From the NCBI RefSeq assembly GCF_958979055.1, contig NC_084891.1:29136001-29200000 (forward strand): a DNA stretch of 64,000 bases. The letters are read 5' to 3'. Below are positions 22,075 to 34,079 of this stretch, piece by piece (the first letter of the stretch is position 1; each line of letters opens with the position of its first letter). Origin of the DNA: Alnus glutinosa (taxonomy: Eukaryota > Streptophyta > Magnoliopsida > Fagales > Betulaceae). A model generated the notes under the pieces. That model worked only from the letters and a program-made list of their open reading frames with translations. It did not search any database and was not told the DNA's origin. A program made the position numbers and the translations under genes.

Positions 22075-23584
22075 ATGGAGGATATATTATATAAACTGGG
22101 TGACGTTATGACTTTGACGGAAGGAGAAAAACTTGGTATCACTATTAATGAAGATGACACTGCCGACTTGCGTTCTAAAAGTGGGCTTTGTCTTATCGGT
22201 AGATTGCTTTCAGAACGACGGGTTCAAAAGGAAGCTTTCCATCTTATGATGTCTCGTTTATGGAAAACATTTGCGTCGGTAACCTTCAAGGAAATACATG
22301 ATAACATGTGGCTCTTGGAGTTTGCCAATGAATCGGATAAAAGAAGAATTAAGGAGGGTAGGCCTTGGCTATTTGATAGAAGCGTTTTGGTTCTAAAGGA
22401 GGTGGATGACAGTACACCTCCTCTTCAGATGGATTTTACCAAAGCTTTGTTTTGGGTACAGGTGCATGATATGCCTTTAACATGCATGAATAAGGGAGTG
22501 GGGCTCCGTATTGGGGAATCTCTAGGGAAGGTTGAGGAAGTGGATGTCACGAGTGAAGGTATAGGATGGGGGAGATGTCTTCGTATTCGAATCTTTTTGG
22601 ATCTCACTAAACCTCTTGAACGAGGTAGGGCTCTGCTTATTAATGGGAAATCAGTGTGGATTTCGTTCAAGTACGAAAAGTTTCCTCAGTTTTGTTATTC
22701 ATGTGGTCGGATTTTCCATGGGAAGAACAACTGTAGGGGAAGTGGAGGATTTCGTTTGAATGGTGAGGCAGTGGTCAAACAGTGGGGTGCATGGATGTGG
22801 GCAGATGACTTTCGATTCCAGAAGGGGAAATTTTCGAAGGGGAATTCAAGTGGAGCAACAACGGAGTCAGAGGATTTCGGCAATTTGGGGGCAGCTGGTG
22901 ATGGTAGTTCAGTTGATAAGGGCAAATCAAAAATTGGCTGTATAAGTAGGAATAATCAAAATGTTCCAATAATTCCGATAGTTGAGGCTAGAGTTGCGGT
23001 AGACGGTAGTTGTTCATACTTCTCACCATCCTGTTGATGTGGGTCTGAAGGAGTCTATCTCTCAATTTCCTATTGAGGGAGGAATTCTAAGGAACACAGA
23101 AAATGTGGAAAAAGAGGGTTGTTCGGTAGAGCCTTTCTCGGAGGAGCTTATGGAATGTTACGTGCAGGAGGATCATGGGGGTCTTGTTTCTAAACAAAAT
23201 AGTTTGGCTGGTCCAGCTGTCTTTGTAGCTGCTTCTCTTTCGCACGATCTTCATGTATGCAAAGGGTATGTGTCTATAGTGGACGATACACAGGGGTCTT
23301 CTTCTCCCATGGAAAATTCCATTATGCAGCACAACGTCCAAACTCCAGGGATGTCTGAGGAACATACCAGTGTGCGTCTCTCTCGTACCTGGAAACGGAG
23401 GCCACGAGATTCTGTTTTGGGGACGTGTGTGTCGGCTATTAGAGGCAAGCGGAAAGAAGTGGATATTACTCCTCTTTCTTTGAAGGAGAAGGCTGCAGGA
23501 AATAAGAAAGGACGGAAGGATGAGTCGATTAATGATCCATTGGCGATGGAGGAGGCTGTTGAACAGCCCCGCCTGCCACAATGA
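22075..23584 (+). pseudogene. LINE ORF1 (DUF4283, CCHC knuckle), one frameshift
   Basis: This nucleic-acid-binding protein coats LINE RNA in the family. The frame opens at ATG 22075 (MEDILYKLGDVMTL), passes a DUF4283-like core (about residues 30-200) and a zinc knuckle, CYSCGRIFHGKNNC (about 208-221), and closes with TGA at 23035-23037. The adjacent frame 23039-23584 is open, hydrophilic and basic near its end (KRKEV, KKGRKDE), as an ORF1 C-terminus would be; a single shift near 23035 would explain the break. The last stop overlaps the ORF2 start as ATGA (23581-23584), suggesting this is the true ORF1 end. Confidence 0.8.
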
Positions 23585-26500
23585 TTCTGCTAAGCTGGAA
23601 TTGCCGAGGGCTTGGCAACCCTCGGACAATTCGGGACCTCCACCAATTGGTGAAGGAAAAGAGGCCAAACATGGTGTTTCTTATGGAAACACTTTGTGCA
23701 CAAAGGCATATGGATCGTATAAGGAGTCGGTTGGGCTTTGACAGTATGTTTGTTGTTAATCTGGTGGGTCGAAGCGGAGGTTTAGCTCTTTTGTGGTTGC
23801 ATTCAAATGCTCTTGATATTTATAATTATTCTAGGTTTCATATAAATGCAGTGGTGAAAGATTTGGATGGGAATGAATAATGGCATTTCACCGGTTTTAT
23901 GGCCAACTGAACAGTGCTAAAAGAATGGAATCATGGGCTTTGCTCAAACATTTAAGCCGGTTTCAGCCCCTGCCTTGGTTATGTGCAGGGGATTTCAATG
24001 AAATTTTGGAGCAAAAAGAGAAGGAGGGGGCTACACTTCGACGTGAATCTCAAATGAATAATTTTAGACACTGTTTGGAGGGATGTGGCTTGGGAGATTT
24101 GGGGTTCATTGGTCCCTATTTTACCTGGAATAACGGACGAGATGATGAAGATTTTATGCAAGAGTGTTTGGATCGAGCTGTGGCAAACCGGGAATGGAAT
24201 CTCATTTTCCCTTTTGTATCTGTGACTGTTTTGGCTGCATCACGTTCGGATCACAATCCTCTTTTGATCCAATTTTCTGAATTTCAAGAGGAGATGCAGC
24301 AATATCGAAGGAGGTTTAAATTTGAAGAAGCTTGGACTAAGGATGTGGAGTATAGTAGTATAGTCCAATCGGCTTGGGGAGGAAATAGTTTTGGAGAATC
24401 AGATATTCGGGCAGTTCAGATCAAATTATCTTCGTGTCAACACAAGCTCTCACGTTGGAGTAAAAAGAAATTTGGCCAATCCGAGGAGAGTTTAAAGAGA
24501 AAGAAAAATCAGCTCCTTCATCTTCAATCTAGTTCGAGACCGGGTACTGTTGTGGAGATTAAACGGATAAAGGCTGAAATTGAGGAGATATTATTAAGGG
24601 AGGACTTGTACTGGAAACAACGCTCAAAACAGAATTGGTTTCAACATGGGGACAGGAACACTCAATTTTTTCATTCTTGGGCGAATCACCGTCGGAAGAT
24701 TAATACTATTCGAAGTATCACAGATGGGGTAGGCCGGGTTTGGAGAAAGAAGAAAGATTTGAGCAATTTGTTCCTTTCTTATTATAGGGATTTGTTTGCC
24801 ACTACTAATCCTACTGGCATTTCAAATTGTTTACAATTTGTGAATGGCCGGGTAACTCTATCTATGAATCAAAGGCTTCTTCAACCTTTTACGGAGGAGG
24901 AGGTTAGGGTGGCCCTTTTCCAAATACATCCTTTGAAGTCTCCGGGTCCGGATGGGTATTTTGTAGGTTTCTATCAAAAATCTTGGGATGTTGTGGGTAA
25001 GGAGGTGACTCGGGCAGTTTTATTAGTTTTAAATGGAGGGTCTATGGAGGCTGGGCTGAATGTTACTAACATTTGTTTAATTCCTAAGGTGACTAACCCT
25101 ACAAGTGTAACCGAGTTTCGGCCAATTAGTCTATGTAATGTGCTTTATAAAATAATTTCAAAAGCCATTGCCAATCGGTTGAAACATGTGTTGCCTCATA
25201 TCATTTCACAGGAACAAAGCGCATTCATTCCAGGAAGGCTCATAACGGACAATATTTTGGTGGCTTTCGAAACATTACATACTATGGATACGTGGTTAAA
25301 GGGTCATGGCCATGAAATTGGATATGAGCAAGGCCTATGATAGGCTTGAGTGGGACTTTTTGGAAGAGATGATGAGGAAGCTTGGATTTGATAATAGGTG
25401 GGTCAACCTTTTGATGTCTTGTGTCCGTACAGTTTCCTATGCTATTCTTGTTAATGGACAGCTTTTGGTCAAATTATCCCGACTAGAGGTATTCGTCAAG
25501 GTGACCCTCTATCACCTTATTTTTTTTTATCTTATGTGCGGAGGCAATGTCTACAATGATACAACATTCAGTTTACGAAGGTTCTATTACGGGCATTCCC
25601 ATTTCTAGAGGAGGGATTCGGATTAATCATCTCCTCTTCGCCGATGATAGTCTCCTATTTTGTCGGGCAAATTTAAGAGAATGGGATCATATACATCGAC
25701 TTCTTGGGCAGTATGAGGCAGCTTCAGGGCAGCAACTAAATCGTGCGAAAACGTCTTTATTTTTCAGTCGTAATACTCAAATGGATGATAGGATGTTAAT
25801 CCTAAATGGTACGGGGCTCAACTCAACTGCAAATTTTGAGAAATACCTTGGTTTACAGGCTCTAATTGGAAGATCTAGGATCTCCACTTTCAATGGCATA
25901 AAGGGTAGGATTTGGAATCGGATTAACGGATGGAAGGAGAAGTTTCTTTCCCATGCCGGGAAGGAAGTTCTCCTAAAATCGGTCATTCAAGCAATCCCCA
26001 CATATACAATGAGTGTTTTTAGGTTTCCAAAGACATTATGTAAGGAGATAAATGCGATGATGGGTTGGTTTTGGTGGGGACACAAGGAAAATCTATCTAA
26101 AATTCCTTGGATGTCTTGGAAGGGAATGGGTAAGAAGAAATTGGAAGGAGGGCTGGGGTATAGAGATTTGGTCAGTTTCAATACAGCCCTTCTTGCTAAG
26201 CAGGGGTGGTGTTTATTGAAATATCCTCACACACTGGCAGCAAGGGTGTTTAAGGAGAAGTATTTTTCTGAAGGTGATTTTCTGAGTTCTTCATTGGGGG
26301 TTAATCCATCTTATGCATGGCGAAGCATTTGGGGTTCCAAACAACTTCTCAGAGATGGTATTATGTGGAGGATTGGTGATGGGTTGAATGTTAAAATTAT
26401 GGGGGATAAATGGATACCAAACACTTTTTCTCACAAAATTCAAATTCCAATTTCAGGGATTAGTTCAGAGGCTAAAGTCAGTGATTTAATTGACATTACT

Positions 26501-27697
26501 GTGAATTGGTGGAATTTACCTGTAATTGAGCAATTATTCCCAGCTGATATTGTTGAACAAATATGCAGCATAGCCATTTCTCCACGATTTTTGCAAGACC
26601 GGGTGATCTAGGCAGATACAAAAACAGGGCATTTTTCAGTAAAGAGTGCATATCATCTTGAAATGGAACGTCATTCAAGTTTACAAGGATCTACCTCTTC
26701 TGCAGCTTTGACTACGCCACTGTGGAAGAAACTTTGGGAGCTGCATCTTCCACGGAATGTTTTGCTTTTTCTTTGGCAAGCTTGCAATGAGATTCTGCCC
26801 ACAAAGCACAATTTATGCAAACGAAGGATTGCTGATGATCCACTCTGTCCCATGTGTGGTTTAGAAGCCGAGTCTACTGTCCATGCCATTTGGAGTTGTG
26901 AAGCAGCTAAGGCCGTGTGGAATGAGAGCCCAGTCCGAATTCAGAAGTGTCCGGTGATGGAGACTAGTTTTATGGATTTATTTGGGAAATTGCATGTCCG
27001 ATTGGAGAAGGAGGAGATCGAATTACTGATCATGATTGCCCAGAAGATATGGTTTAGGAGGAATCGATGGGTTTTTGAAGGAGAGCTTGTGCCCCCCATT
27101 TGTTCGATGAAATGTGCAATTGAAGATCTAGAGGAATTTCGGAAATCCAGTGAAGGTGTGATGTCAAATGCCGGGCTTGGTTTTAGTCCTTCTACAGTGA
27201 AGTGGTCTCATCCAATGGGGAATGTGATTAAAGTGAACTGAGACTCAGCTCTCAGTCGTCGAAAGAAAATGATTGGGGTGGGAGTGGTTGCACGGGATGC
27301 AGCTGGTCGAGTAATTGCTTCTATGTGTTCAACTCAAAGGTATATTATGGACTCATCTATTGTAGAGGCTTACGGTACGCGCCAAGCAGTGCAATTTGGG
27401 CTCTTTCTGGGTATTCAATCAATTCTTTTGGAGGGCGATGCTTTAGAAATCACTAACTCTATGAACAATACCGAAGACAACGTTGGTAAGTTTGGCAATT
27501 TTATTGCGGATGCTCGGGCTACTCTTCGGGAGTTTGGGTCTTGGGTTGTTTCTCATGTAAAACGGGAAGGTAATCGGGTTGCACACAATCTTGCAAAATT
27601 TGCTATTTCTTCCGAGCAAAACAAAGTGTGGTTTGACTCTTACCCGACATGTCTGTCGGGACTTGTAAATTCTGAGCTTATTTTGCCAGTTATTTAA
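23581..27697 (+). pseudogene. LINE ORF2: endonuclease, reverse transcriptase, RNase H-like; broken
   Basis: The polyprotein begins MILLSWNCRGLGNPRTIRDL, an APE-type endonuclease start, and continues with GDFNEIL and SDHNPLLI blocks (to about 24280). The reverse transcriptase has SPGPDGY, FRPISLCNVLYKIISK, SAFIPGR, DMSKAYDRLEW and the catalytic FADDSL (about 25639). A zinc-binding zf-RVT block follows (WKKLWELHLPRN, then CPMCGLEAESTVHAIWSC), then an RNase H-like domain (27269-27697). Visible damage: frame changes near 23878, 25305, 25475 and 25530, a TAG in place of Trp at 26609-26611, and a TGA in place of Trp at 27239-27241. All domains are recognisable, so the insertion is fairly recent. 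Confidence 0.9.
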
Positions 27698-27737
27698 TGA
27701 TATTACAAGATCCCTTCAAAAAAAAAAAAAAAAAAAA

Positions 27738-28326
27738 GACTATTCCGTTCCAATAATTTTTTTTTTTTTAGAAAAAATAAATTTTATCCCTTCCATGAAG
27801 TTGCATCGCTTCTTTTTTTTTTTTCCTGCTTCAAATGTTCAAAAATTAGCAACGTCTTTTTACTAAGTTTTTAAAACTGTTAATGAAATCCATCTGTTAA
27901 TAATCATTGTCTTTTCTTATGGAAGAAGGCCTATGTGCACCACACATGAATTTTTAGGGAACGAAAAGTTCAAAATGCTCTCATTTTTTTTTTTTTTTTT
28001 TTTTAAAAAAATTGAAACAGAAAGAAAAAAGAAAAAAAAGGAGTGGATACGGCCACCTCAACCCCACAATCACAATGCCTTGAAAACTATCATCTGGACC
28101 AATAACTATTGTTCTATTGTTCCAAAAAAAAAAAAAAAAAAACCTATTGTTCTAGCTTTTCTTTTCCATTTTTTTTTTCCAAAAAAAAAAAAAAAAAAAT
28201 CATCTTCGCTACGTGTACTCCATTTTTCTTGGTATTAATTATTTTTAAGAGGCCTATGCATTTTAGGGTTGGTTTATAAGCACTTAAAGAAATGTAGCCA
28301 CATATTGTAATTGCATTCACATAGAT
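27738..28326. other. Spacer with A/T runs, no gene seen
   Basis: After the LINE's right target duplication come T-runs (27758-27769, 27810-27823, 27985-28004) and A-runs (28122-28141, 28180-28198). Low-complexity open frames here are not credible genes. Confidence 0.6.
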
Positions 28327-28510
28327 AAATATAATGCTATATATATTTAAACTTTTACAAAAAAATTTTTATTAATTGATGTGGAGCTTATTAATTGAAG
28401 ATGATTAAAACAATTAATAAAAAAAAATATTATGAGTACTAATGTGTAAACTCCACTTCAATTCGTAAGGCTTCAATTATAAAAGTTTAAGTCCGTGTAG
28501 CATTTCTTTT
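28327..28510. repeat. Putative MITE with AATGCTA ends
   Basis: ATAATGCTATATATATTTAA at the left pairs imperfectly with the complement of GTTTAAGTCCGTGTAGCATT at the right, around AAACTTTTA/TAAAAGTTT. Length about 185 bp, non-coding. No convincing target duplication was found. Confidence 0.4.
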
Positions 28511-28598
28511 TCACATATGTTTTTTTTTATTTTTCAAGGCAGACAGTGCCCTTCCCTTGCCTTTTGATTTTGAAAGTTTGACAATTCTACGTGGGTTT

Positions 28599-28790
28599 AC
28601 AAGGGTTGCTCATAACTATAACCCTTTTTTTTTTTCACGGGGCCAATTAGAACACATGGGCATTAATTCTGCCTTACAGATTTTTATCATGGCTAGGTGA
28701 GGGGGTTGAGTGCCCCCTCTTGACCCCCATTGCCTTCTGGTTGGCTCCAACACCTTCCAAAGAGTTTAGGAGTAGTGAGCAACCCTTATG
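28599..28790. repeat. Putative MITE with AAGGGTTGCTCA ends
   Basis: AAGGGTTGCTCATAACTA at the left end is matched in inverse orientation by TAGTGAGCAACCCTT at the right. The interior is non-coding and relatively GC-rich. The family and target duplication are not clear. Confidence 0.5.
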
Positions 28791-28917
28791 GCCCATGCAG
28801 TGATTCAGTTACCTCCAACAGGCTAAATAGGGTCGCTGAAACAACTAATTGATGTCTTTTTGTTCACGTCGTTTGTGAGCTATCGTGAAACATTGGGTTG
28901 GGATTTTTATTTTTTAT

Positions 28918-29346
28918 TTTTTAGAAAAATACACATATCTCTCTTAAACAACCATTCAATTGTTAACATCCCTTTCAAACTATTAATTGTACGTCAATGT
29001 CTCTTTTAAAATTATCAAAAAATGTCAATATTTTTCCTAATGACAAAAATACTCTTTATAAAATTATTAAAATTAAAAAAAAAAGAAAAATTTATAAAAA
29101 TAATAAAATCTGATTTTATTTTTTTAATTTTATTTTATTTTTCGTTTTTCTTTAATTTTTTTTTTTTTTAAAAATATATATTTTTTTTTTTGGTTTTTAT
29201 TTATTATTATTTTTTTATTTTTCATATTCATAAAGACATTTTTGTCTTTTTGTTGGTCTTATGAGGACGTTGACATTTTTTGATAGTTTGAAGATGGGAC
29301 ATTAACACAATTGATAATTTGGAGGACATATATGTATTTTTTCCCA
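28918..29346. repeat. Long inverted-repeat element (AAATACACATAT family)
   Basis: The left arm (AAAAATACACATATCTC, CAAACTATTAATT, AAAAAATGTCAATAT, GACAAAAAT) is mirrored in inverse order in the right arm, ending ATATATGTATTTTTTCCC. The middle is nearly pure A/T. Related left arms occur at 58110-58330 and 60935-61086. Non-coding MITE-like repeat, class unknown. Confidence 0.6.
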
Positions 29347-29351
29347 TATTT

Positions 29352-29382
<31 letters not shown>

Positions 29383-29509
29383 AAGAAGCAAACACTTGAG
29401 ACATTGGGGGGCGCATCGAAAACGCTAGGAAGATTGGAGGGCTGTAGGTGAGAGAGAAAGGCATGAACCCTCACGAGCTACCTCGTCGCGTTCTCTCGCA
29501 CAAACTCCT

Positions 29510-29899
29510 TGTTAGAGTATAATGGATTGAGTAATGATTCAATACCATCTAAAGATACAACTTTTCACCATCTTGCCTATGTGGCAAGGTGGTCCCCCAC
29601 TATTTTTTGAGTTTTTTTATTTTTTAAAAATAAATTAAGGTGGGGGACCACCTTGCCACATAAGCAAGGTGGTGAAAAGTTGTATATTTATGTGGTAGTG
29701 AATCATTACTCATAATGGATTACTTTAAAGTTAGGAATTTGATGAAAATTTTATTGCATTTGATAAATATTATATTACCTTGAATTTAGGGTGATCAATA
29801 TCATCAAATCCCTAAATACAAGGTAATATAATATTTATCAAAGGCAATACAATCCTCATCAAATCCCTAACTTTAAGTAATCCAATATATACTCTAACA
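29510..29899 (-). mobile_element. Copia-type LTR with adjacent polypurine tract; MITE inside
   Basis: The sequence runs TGTTAGAGTATA to TATACTCTAACA, i.e. TG...CA ends. On the minus strand it is preceded by AGTTTGAAGGGGAAT (29900-29914), a polypurine tract of the kind found just before the 3' LTR of plant Copia elements. Without the 183-bp MITE and its 10-bp duplication, the LTR is about 197 bp and folds back on itself over most of its length. No matching 5' LTR or coding region is seen, so this is a truncated fossil. Confidence 0.6.
29529..29711. repeat. 183-bp Mutator-type MITE, copy 3
   Basis: GAGTAATGATTCA to TGAATCATTACTC, 183 bp, with an exact 10-bp duplication ATAATGGATT on both sides (29519-29528 and 29712-29721). 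The central loop is in the opposite orientation to copies 1 and 2. It is inserted in the Copia LTR. Confidence 0.92.
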
Positions 29900-30643
29900 T
29901 TCCCCTTCAAACTCAAGGTGCAAAGATTTAGGAAGTTGAGTTTGCAATAAATTTTTATTTTTGTTCTGTCGGACGACGGTCAACGACGATGGCCGGAGGC
30001 GATGGACAACGGCGATTGGAGATGCACCTTAAATTTTAATAGTCCAACTATAGGCAAAAATTAAAGCCAACTATGGGCTAAAATGGGTATTGGTTTTAAA
30101 CAGTTAATACCACAAATGCTAAAAAAGAATTGGTCAACTATGGACCAAAGTAAGAGCAAACTATGAGCTGAAATAGACCTGAATTTTAAACAATATCACA
30201 AAGGTCAGGAGAGATGGGCCAACTAAAGGCCGAAATAAGAGAGCCAACAAATTGCTTAATGGGCTTAGGTTTTAGGTTATAACTCAAAGGCCAAAAGATG
30301 GGTCTTGGTCAATAAATGAACCAATAAGATCAAACAATTGGGCCAACAAAGGGCCGAAACAATATATCCACTTGGCCTCTTTTTTTTTTTCTTTTTATAA
30401 TTTTTTTTTGCTTTTCTTCAACCAAATTTTTTTCTTTTCGGTTTTCCTCTTCTTTCTTTTTCCATAAATTTATTGAATACTTTTAAGTATCTCATAATGT
30501 TTACTTTTCTCTGTTTCACATTTCTGTTTGGATACAGTTTCATTACATTGTTGTGTAATCAAGGTAAACCCTCTTTGGGTGGATATTTAGTTTCCTGTTT
30601 TAACTTCCCTTTTTTAATTCTGCTTCTATTTTACATTTTGCAG
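29900..30643. other. Copia 3' region remnant and spacer
   Basis: Beyond the polypurine tract the sequence (29915-30400) contains many GCCAACTA-GGGC/GGCCAACTA words and a GC-rich patch (CGACGGTCAACGACGATGGC), with no coding frame. From about 30400 it is T-rich and looks like the intron that precedes the Tic40-like exons. Confidence 0.4.
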
Positions 30644-31109
30644 ATCAAATTGGGCTAGCTTTCACCTGAAGAAACTATTGCAAAAATTATGGCCAACCCT
30701 GAAGTTGCTCAGGCCTTTCAAAACCCAAGAGTCCAAGCAGCAATCATGGATGTATGTTCTTCCTGAAGCTCTTTTTCAATCTTTAATACCAAATCTCAAA
30801 CATTATGTTGCCTTTCCAGAGTTCACAGAACCCTCTGAGCATTGCAAAATATCAAAATGACAAGGAGGTAAGGCCAAATTTTGACCTTAGACATGATTTT
30901 TCATTCCTAGAAGTGTCTGCGCGCTTTTAAATTGATGTTTCTATAAGAATACAAATTCGACCCCAATTTTTTTCTCTAAAATTAAACTATGCATCCAAGA
31001 GTTGTCCTTATTTTAATTTTTTTTTTTCCCTTTTTGTTTCCAATTCCAGGTTATGGATCTTTTCAATAAATTATCGGAACTCTTCCCTGGAGTGAGCGGT
31101 CCATTATGA
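30644..31109 (+). pseudogene. Tic40-like C-terminal fragment, last three exons
   Basis: Tic40 is a co-chaperone of the chloroplast inner-envelope import machinery; its C-terminus is an STI1/Hip-Hop-like domain. Three exons are visible with GT-AG junctions: 30644-30751 (SPEETIAKIMANPEVAQAFQ, then NPRVQAAIMD), 30820-30867 (SSQNPLSIAKYQNDKE) and 31050-31109 (VMDLFNKLSELFPGVSGPL, stop). Extra base(s) near 30656-30661 shift the frame between DQIGL and SPEET, so the first exon is damaged. Nothing of the rest of Tic40 (transit peptide, membrane segment) is seen upstream. The introns are retained, so this came by DNA duplication and not by retroposition. Identification rests on recalled family sequence; it is strong for the motif order. 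Confidence 0.8.
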
Positions 31110-31568
31110 TTGCCGTCGTTCATTCAGAGCTCACAGTTGGTCGATGCTGGAGTAGAAATGCTCATTATTTGTTCTTAATGATTAAGGTGGTTAGAACAAA
31201 AATCTAAATCTAAAGCCTGCATGGCTGAACATACTCTCCCTTGCTGGTAGTGGTGGGCCATATATTGAGATGTACTTCTTGCATATTTACTACACTCAAT
31301 ATTCCCATCATCATCATCCACACAAATTTCATTCTACCAATTCAATCCATAACTTCTCACTTTCTTTTCAAACTATATATTATGTGGAAGCTAAATGTTT
31401 AACATGTATATACAAAGTCCAAACACTTGTTATATATCTATGGGTTAGTTTCAAAATAGAGATTTATTTTTTACCTTTTTTTTAGTTTAAGAATGGACAA
31501 AGAGCTTTATCCCTAAGAAAAGCTATGATGTGATGAATAACTTGTTTAAGAATGATAACTTTTAAAGA

Positions 31569-31608
<40 letters not shown>

Positions 31609-31698
31609 GAAAATTTCTCTTACAACCTTGATGATTCATCACTTTTGCAATTCATCATAACTTCATACTTTAAAAAGTGACATTTAGGGTATCAATCT

Positions 31699-31735
<37 letters not shown>

Positions 31736-31799
31736 CTTTCGATTTTAACCATCCGTTAAAATTCCATTAAATTTTGTCAAAATTTTAAAAATATCCTAG

Positions 31800-31830
<31 letters not shown>

Positions 31831-33999
31831 TTATAGAACTTTTTAAAGATACCAGCATGAGTATTTTTGCAAATTCCGTTAACTTTTTACTAACACATAC
31901 ATCTTTGCAATTTTTTTTTTTAAAACAAAAATTGTGAATATTTTAGAAATTTTGACCTAAATATATTGGAAGAGAGTCTCGAATCCTTACAAGTACCACC
32001 CAAGCCTTACTTGTCTTCGCCATCAAGATCGCTAGAAGATTATTCAACAACAACGAGCTCTCTATAGTATGATTCTGTAATGCCCTAAAATAGTAAAATG
32101 CATCTTAATTTCTTTAAAAGGAAACTTTAATGTTGAGTACTAACTAGTATTTTTTGTGAATTGCATCAATTGTTAGCTTTCATCATGAATTTATAATGTT
32201 GCGAGTCCGATCGGTCTTTATGTAAGTGCCCATACTAAAGCATAGTTGAACTATTTGAAATTCACTACAAAGTCTCAAGAAATTATAGGCAATGCCTCAA
32301 GGCTTGCCGCTCTATTAGCTAAAAAGATTGTGCAGAAAATAAAAGTTTTTATGAAGACCTTGCTTGGAATAAAGCAAATCTTTTTCTTTCTTTATTTTTT
32401 TGGCCAAATAAGGAGATAAACAAATTCATAGTGGCGTTTCCAATTTTTTACCTTGATTTGATTATTTCTCCATTCCTATCCCTCCTGCCAAAATCAAACT
32501 TTAATCCTACACTAAGATGGTGTAGACCGCAGAACTATTGCAAAGAGATGAAAAGTAAAAAAAACCAAATTTTTATTTTAATTATTTCCTTTAAGTTTCA
32601 AAGCACGGTGTCGTTTGCACTGAGCCACTAACACTGACAGCTAAAAGCCTAAAAATTGAAAAACAAAAAGCCAAAGGATTCGAGGGAAGCGGTGCAATTG
32701 GTGTTCTTATTCCCCATATGTCCACTTGAGAGTAAATGGTGTTTTGCATTACAGCTCTATGAGCACGCACCATTGATTTAATCCAACTACTGAAATTAAA
32801 TCATTGAATAGGTTAATGTAGTCAATGGACATGCTTCACACTAAATGTTGGTTTCACGTATACACGCTTGCAGGGGAAATTATTTTTAAAAAACTTATTC
32901 TGCACGATTTACTTAAACCGCAGAGAAAAGGGCATTTTCATATTTTGCCTCTGTTTCTATTTTCCTTCATGCGCCGTTTCCTCTACTCCATTTTCTGTGC
33001 TGCTATTTTTACATCTCACCAGAAGTGTGCACATCAACTGACGTCTGTTCCCATGTTGACTAGAGCCAGCTATGACATTGGTTGATCTAGCTTGGTTGGC
33101 TGATCATTAATGCAAGTTAAATGAAAGAAGGCTGAAGCCATTGAGAGGAAGTAGTCTATTTTCGACTGGGCCTTGTTTTGGCAAGCCTAGATGCGTACTA
33201 TGATGTGTATTGATTGGAACTTAATTTATAGGTCGGCTAGGCGCGGCGCGCGTTTCATTAGTTGTAGGAGGCTCAAGAATTGTGGACAAATTTTGGTAGG
33301 TTAGATTAATTTTAAATATTTAATTAATATAAATGTATTGTCAAATATGAAATTGAGCACAATTTTACAAAGAAATAGACTATTTATTTTTTGAGAAGAG
33401 ATAGGAAACGTGCTGATCAATATCATTTGATTGAATAGTTGATTCAGCTACTTGTTTGAATAAATTAACTTTTCACTTTAAATGACATTTTTTTTCATGC
33501 CAAGAAAATATGAAAGAACAAATCTAGTCGTTCAGTAATATTTTTAATAGCCGTTGCCCACTATCAAATCTTACGGGTAGTCAAACCACAACTAAAAAAA
33601 CAGTTGAGGGTCACTCAGTCATTGCTGGGTATAAACTTTTTCCTTTTGTTTTTTTTTTAGGTTAAAAAAAAACTTGCATCCAAATCCAAACAATTAGTAT
33701 TTTGCCCGCACATTCAATGAACGGGCCGGCCTAATATTTTGATAAGAATAACTTGGAGATCAATAATTTATAAAGAGGGATGAATTAGTATTAATTTGCA
33801 TACTTCGACGTACACGGCATAGTAGCCTCCATTACAAATTTAGAAAGTAAATGGTAGCTCTAGCCACCATCATGAATTTTGCCAAGTTCTTGACATTTAT
33901 AATTGGAGCATGGCTTTTGCTAGGCGCAACGTGAGGGTATGCTGCTCGTTACAGTGAAAAAATCATCCTACCTACATTTTCCTCTGTTAATTCGACGCC
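31110..33999. other. Long spacer with poly(T) runs and duplicated flank
   Basis: 31110-31500 may be former 3' UTR of the Tic40-like gene. Long T-runs lie at about 31570-31607 and 31701-31735. No gene is supported between 31500 and 33900. At 33010-33270 lies a block (GTGTGCACATC, GTTGATCTAG, GATCATTAATGCAA, then GGTCGGCTAGGCGCGGCGCGCG) related to 61745-61985. Confidence 0.55.
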
Positions 34000-34079
34000 T
34001 ATTTATAGACGTACTCGCGCTGCTTGTGAAAAATCAGCCATTCGTTAGCTTCCCATATCTGCTTGAAGGAAAGACGAAA
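34000..34079 (+). promoter_or_regulatory. Core promoter and leader of BAHD gene B
   Basis: A TATA-like TATTTATAG lies at 34000-34008, followed by the GCGCTGCTTGTGAAAAA and CTGCTTGAAGGAAAGA blocks also present in the leader of gene A. The ATG is about 75 bases downstream of the TATA motif. Confidence 0.5.

Larger units (their letters stand above)
21423..27737 (+). mobile_element. Near full-length L1-type LINE, dead
   Basis: The element starts with a short pyrimidine-rich leader, carries ORF1 and ORF2 in the usual order and ends in a poly(A) tail (27719-27737). GACTACTCCGTT before it (21411-21422) and GACTATTCCGTT after it (27738-27749) are its target duplications, 11 of 12 bases alike. A 486-bp PIF MITE plus its TTA duplication lies in the leader, so the LINE proper is about 5.8 kb. 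Several frameshifts and in-frame stops disable both ORFs. Confidence 0.9.

Noticed and set aside
33939-34079. N-terminal extension of BAHD gene B
   Set aside because: The extra codons correspond to promoter and leader sequence shared with gene A and lack an ATG; all paralogues begin at MEVEIIS.
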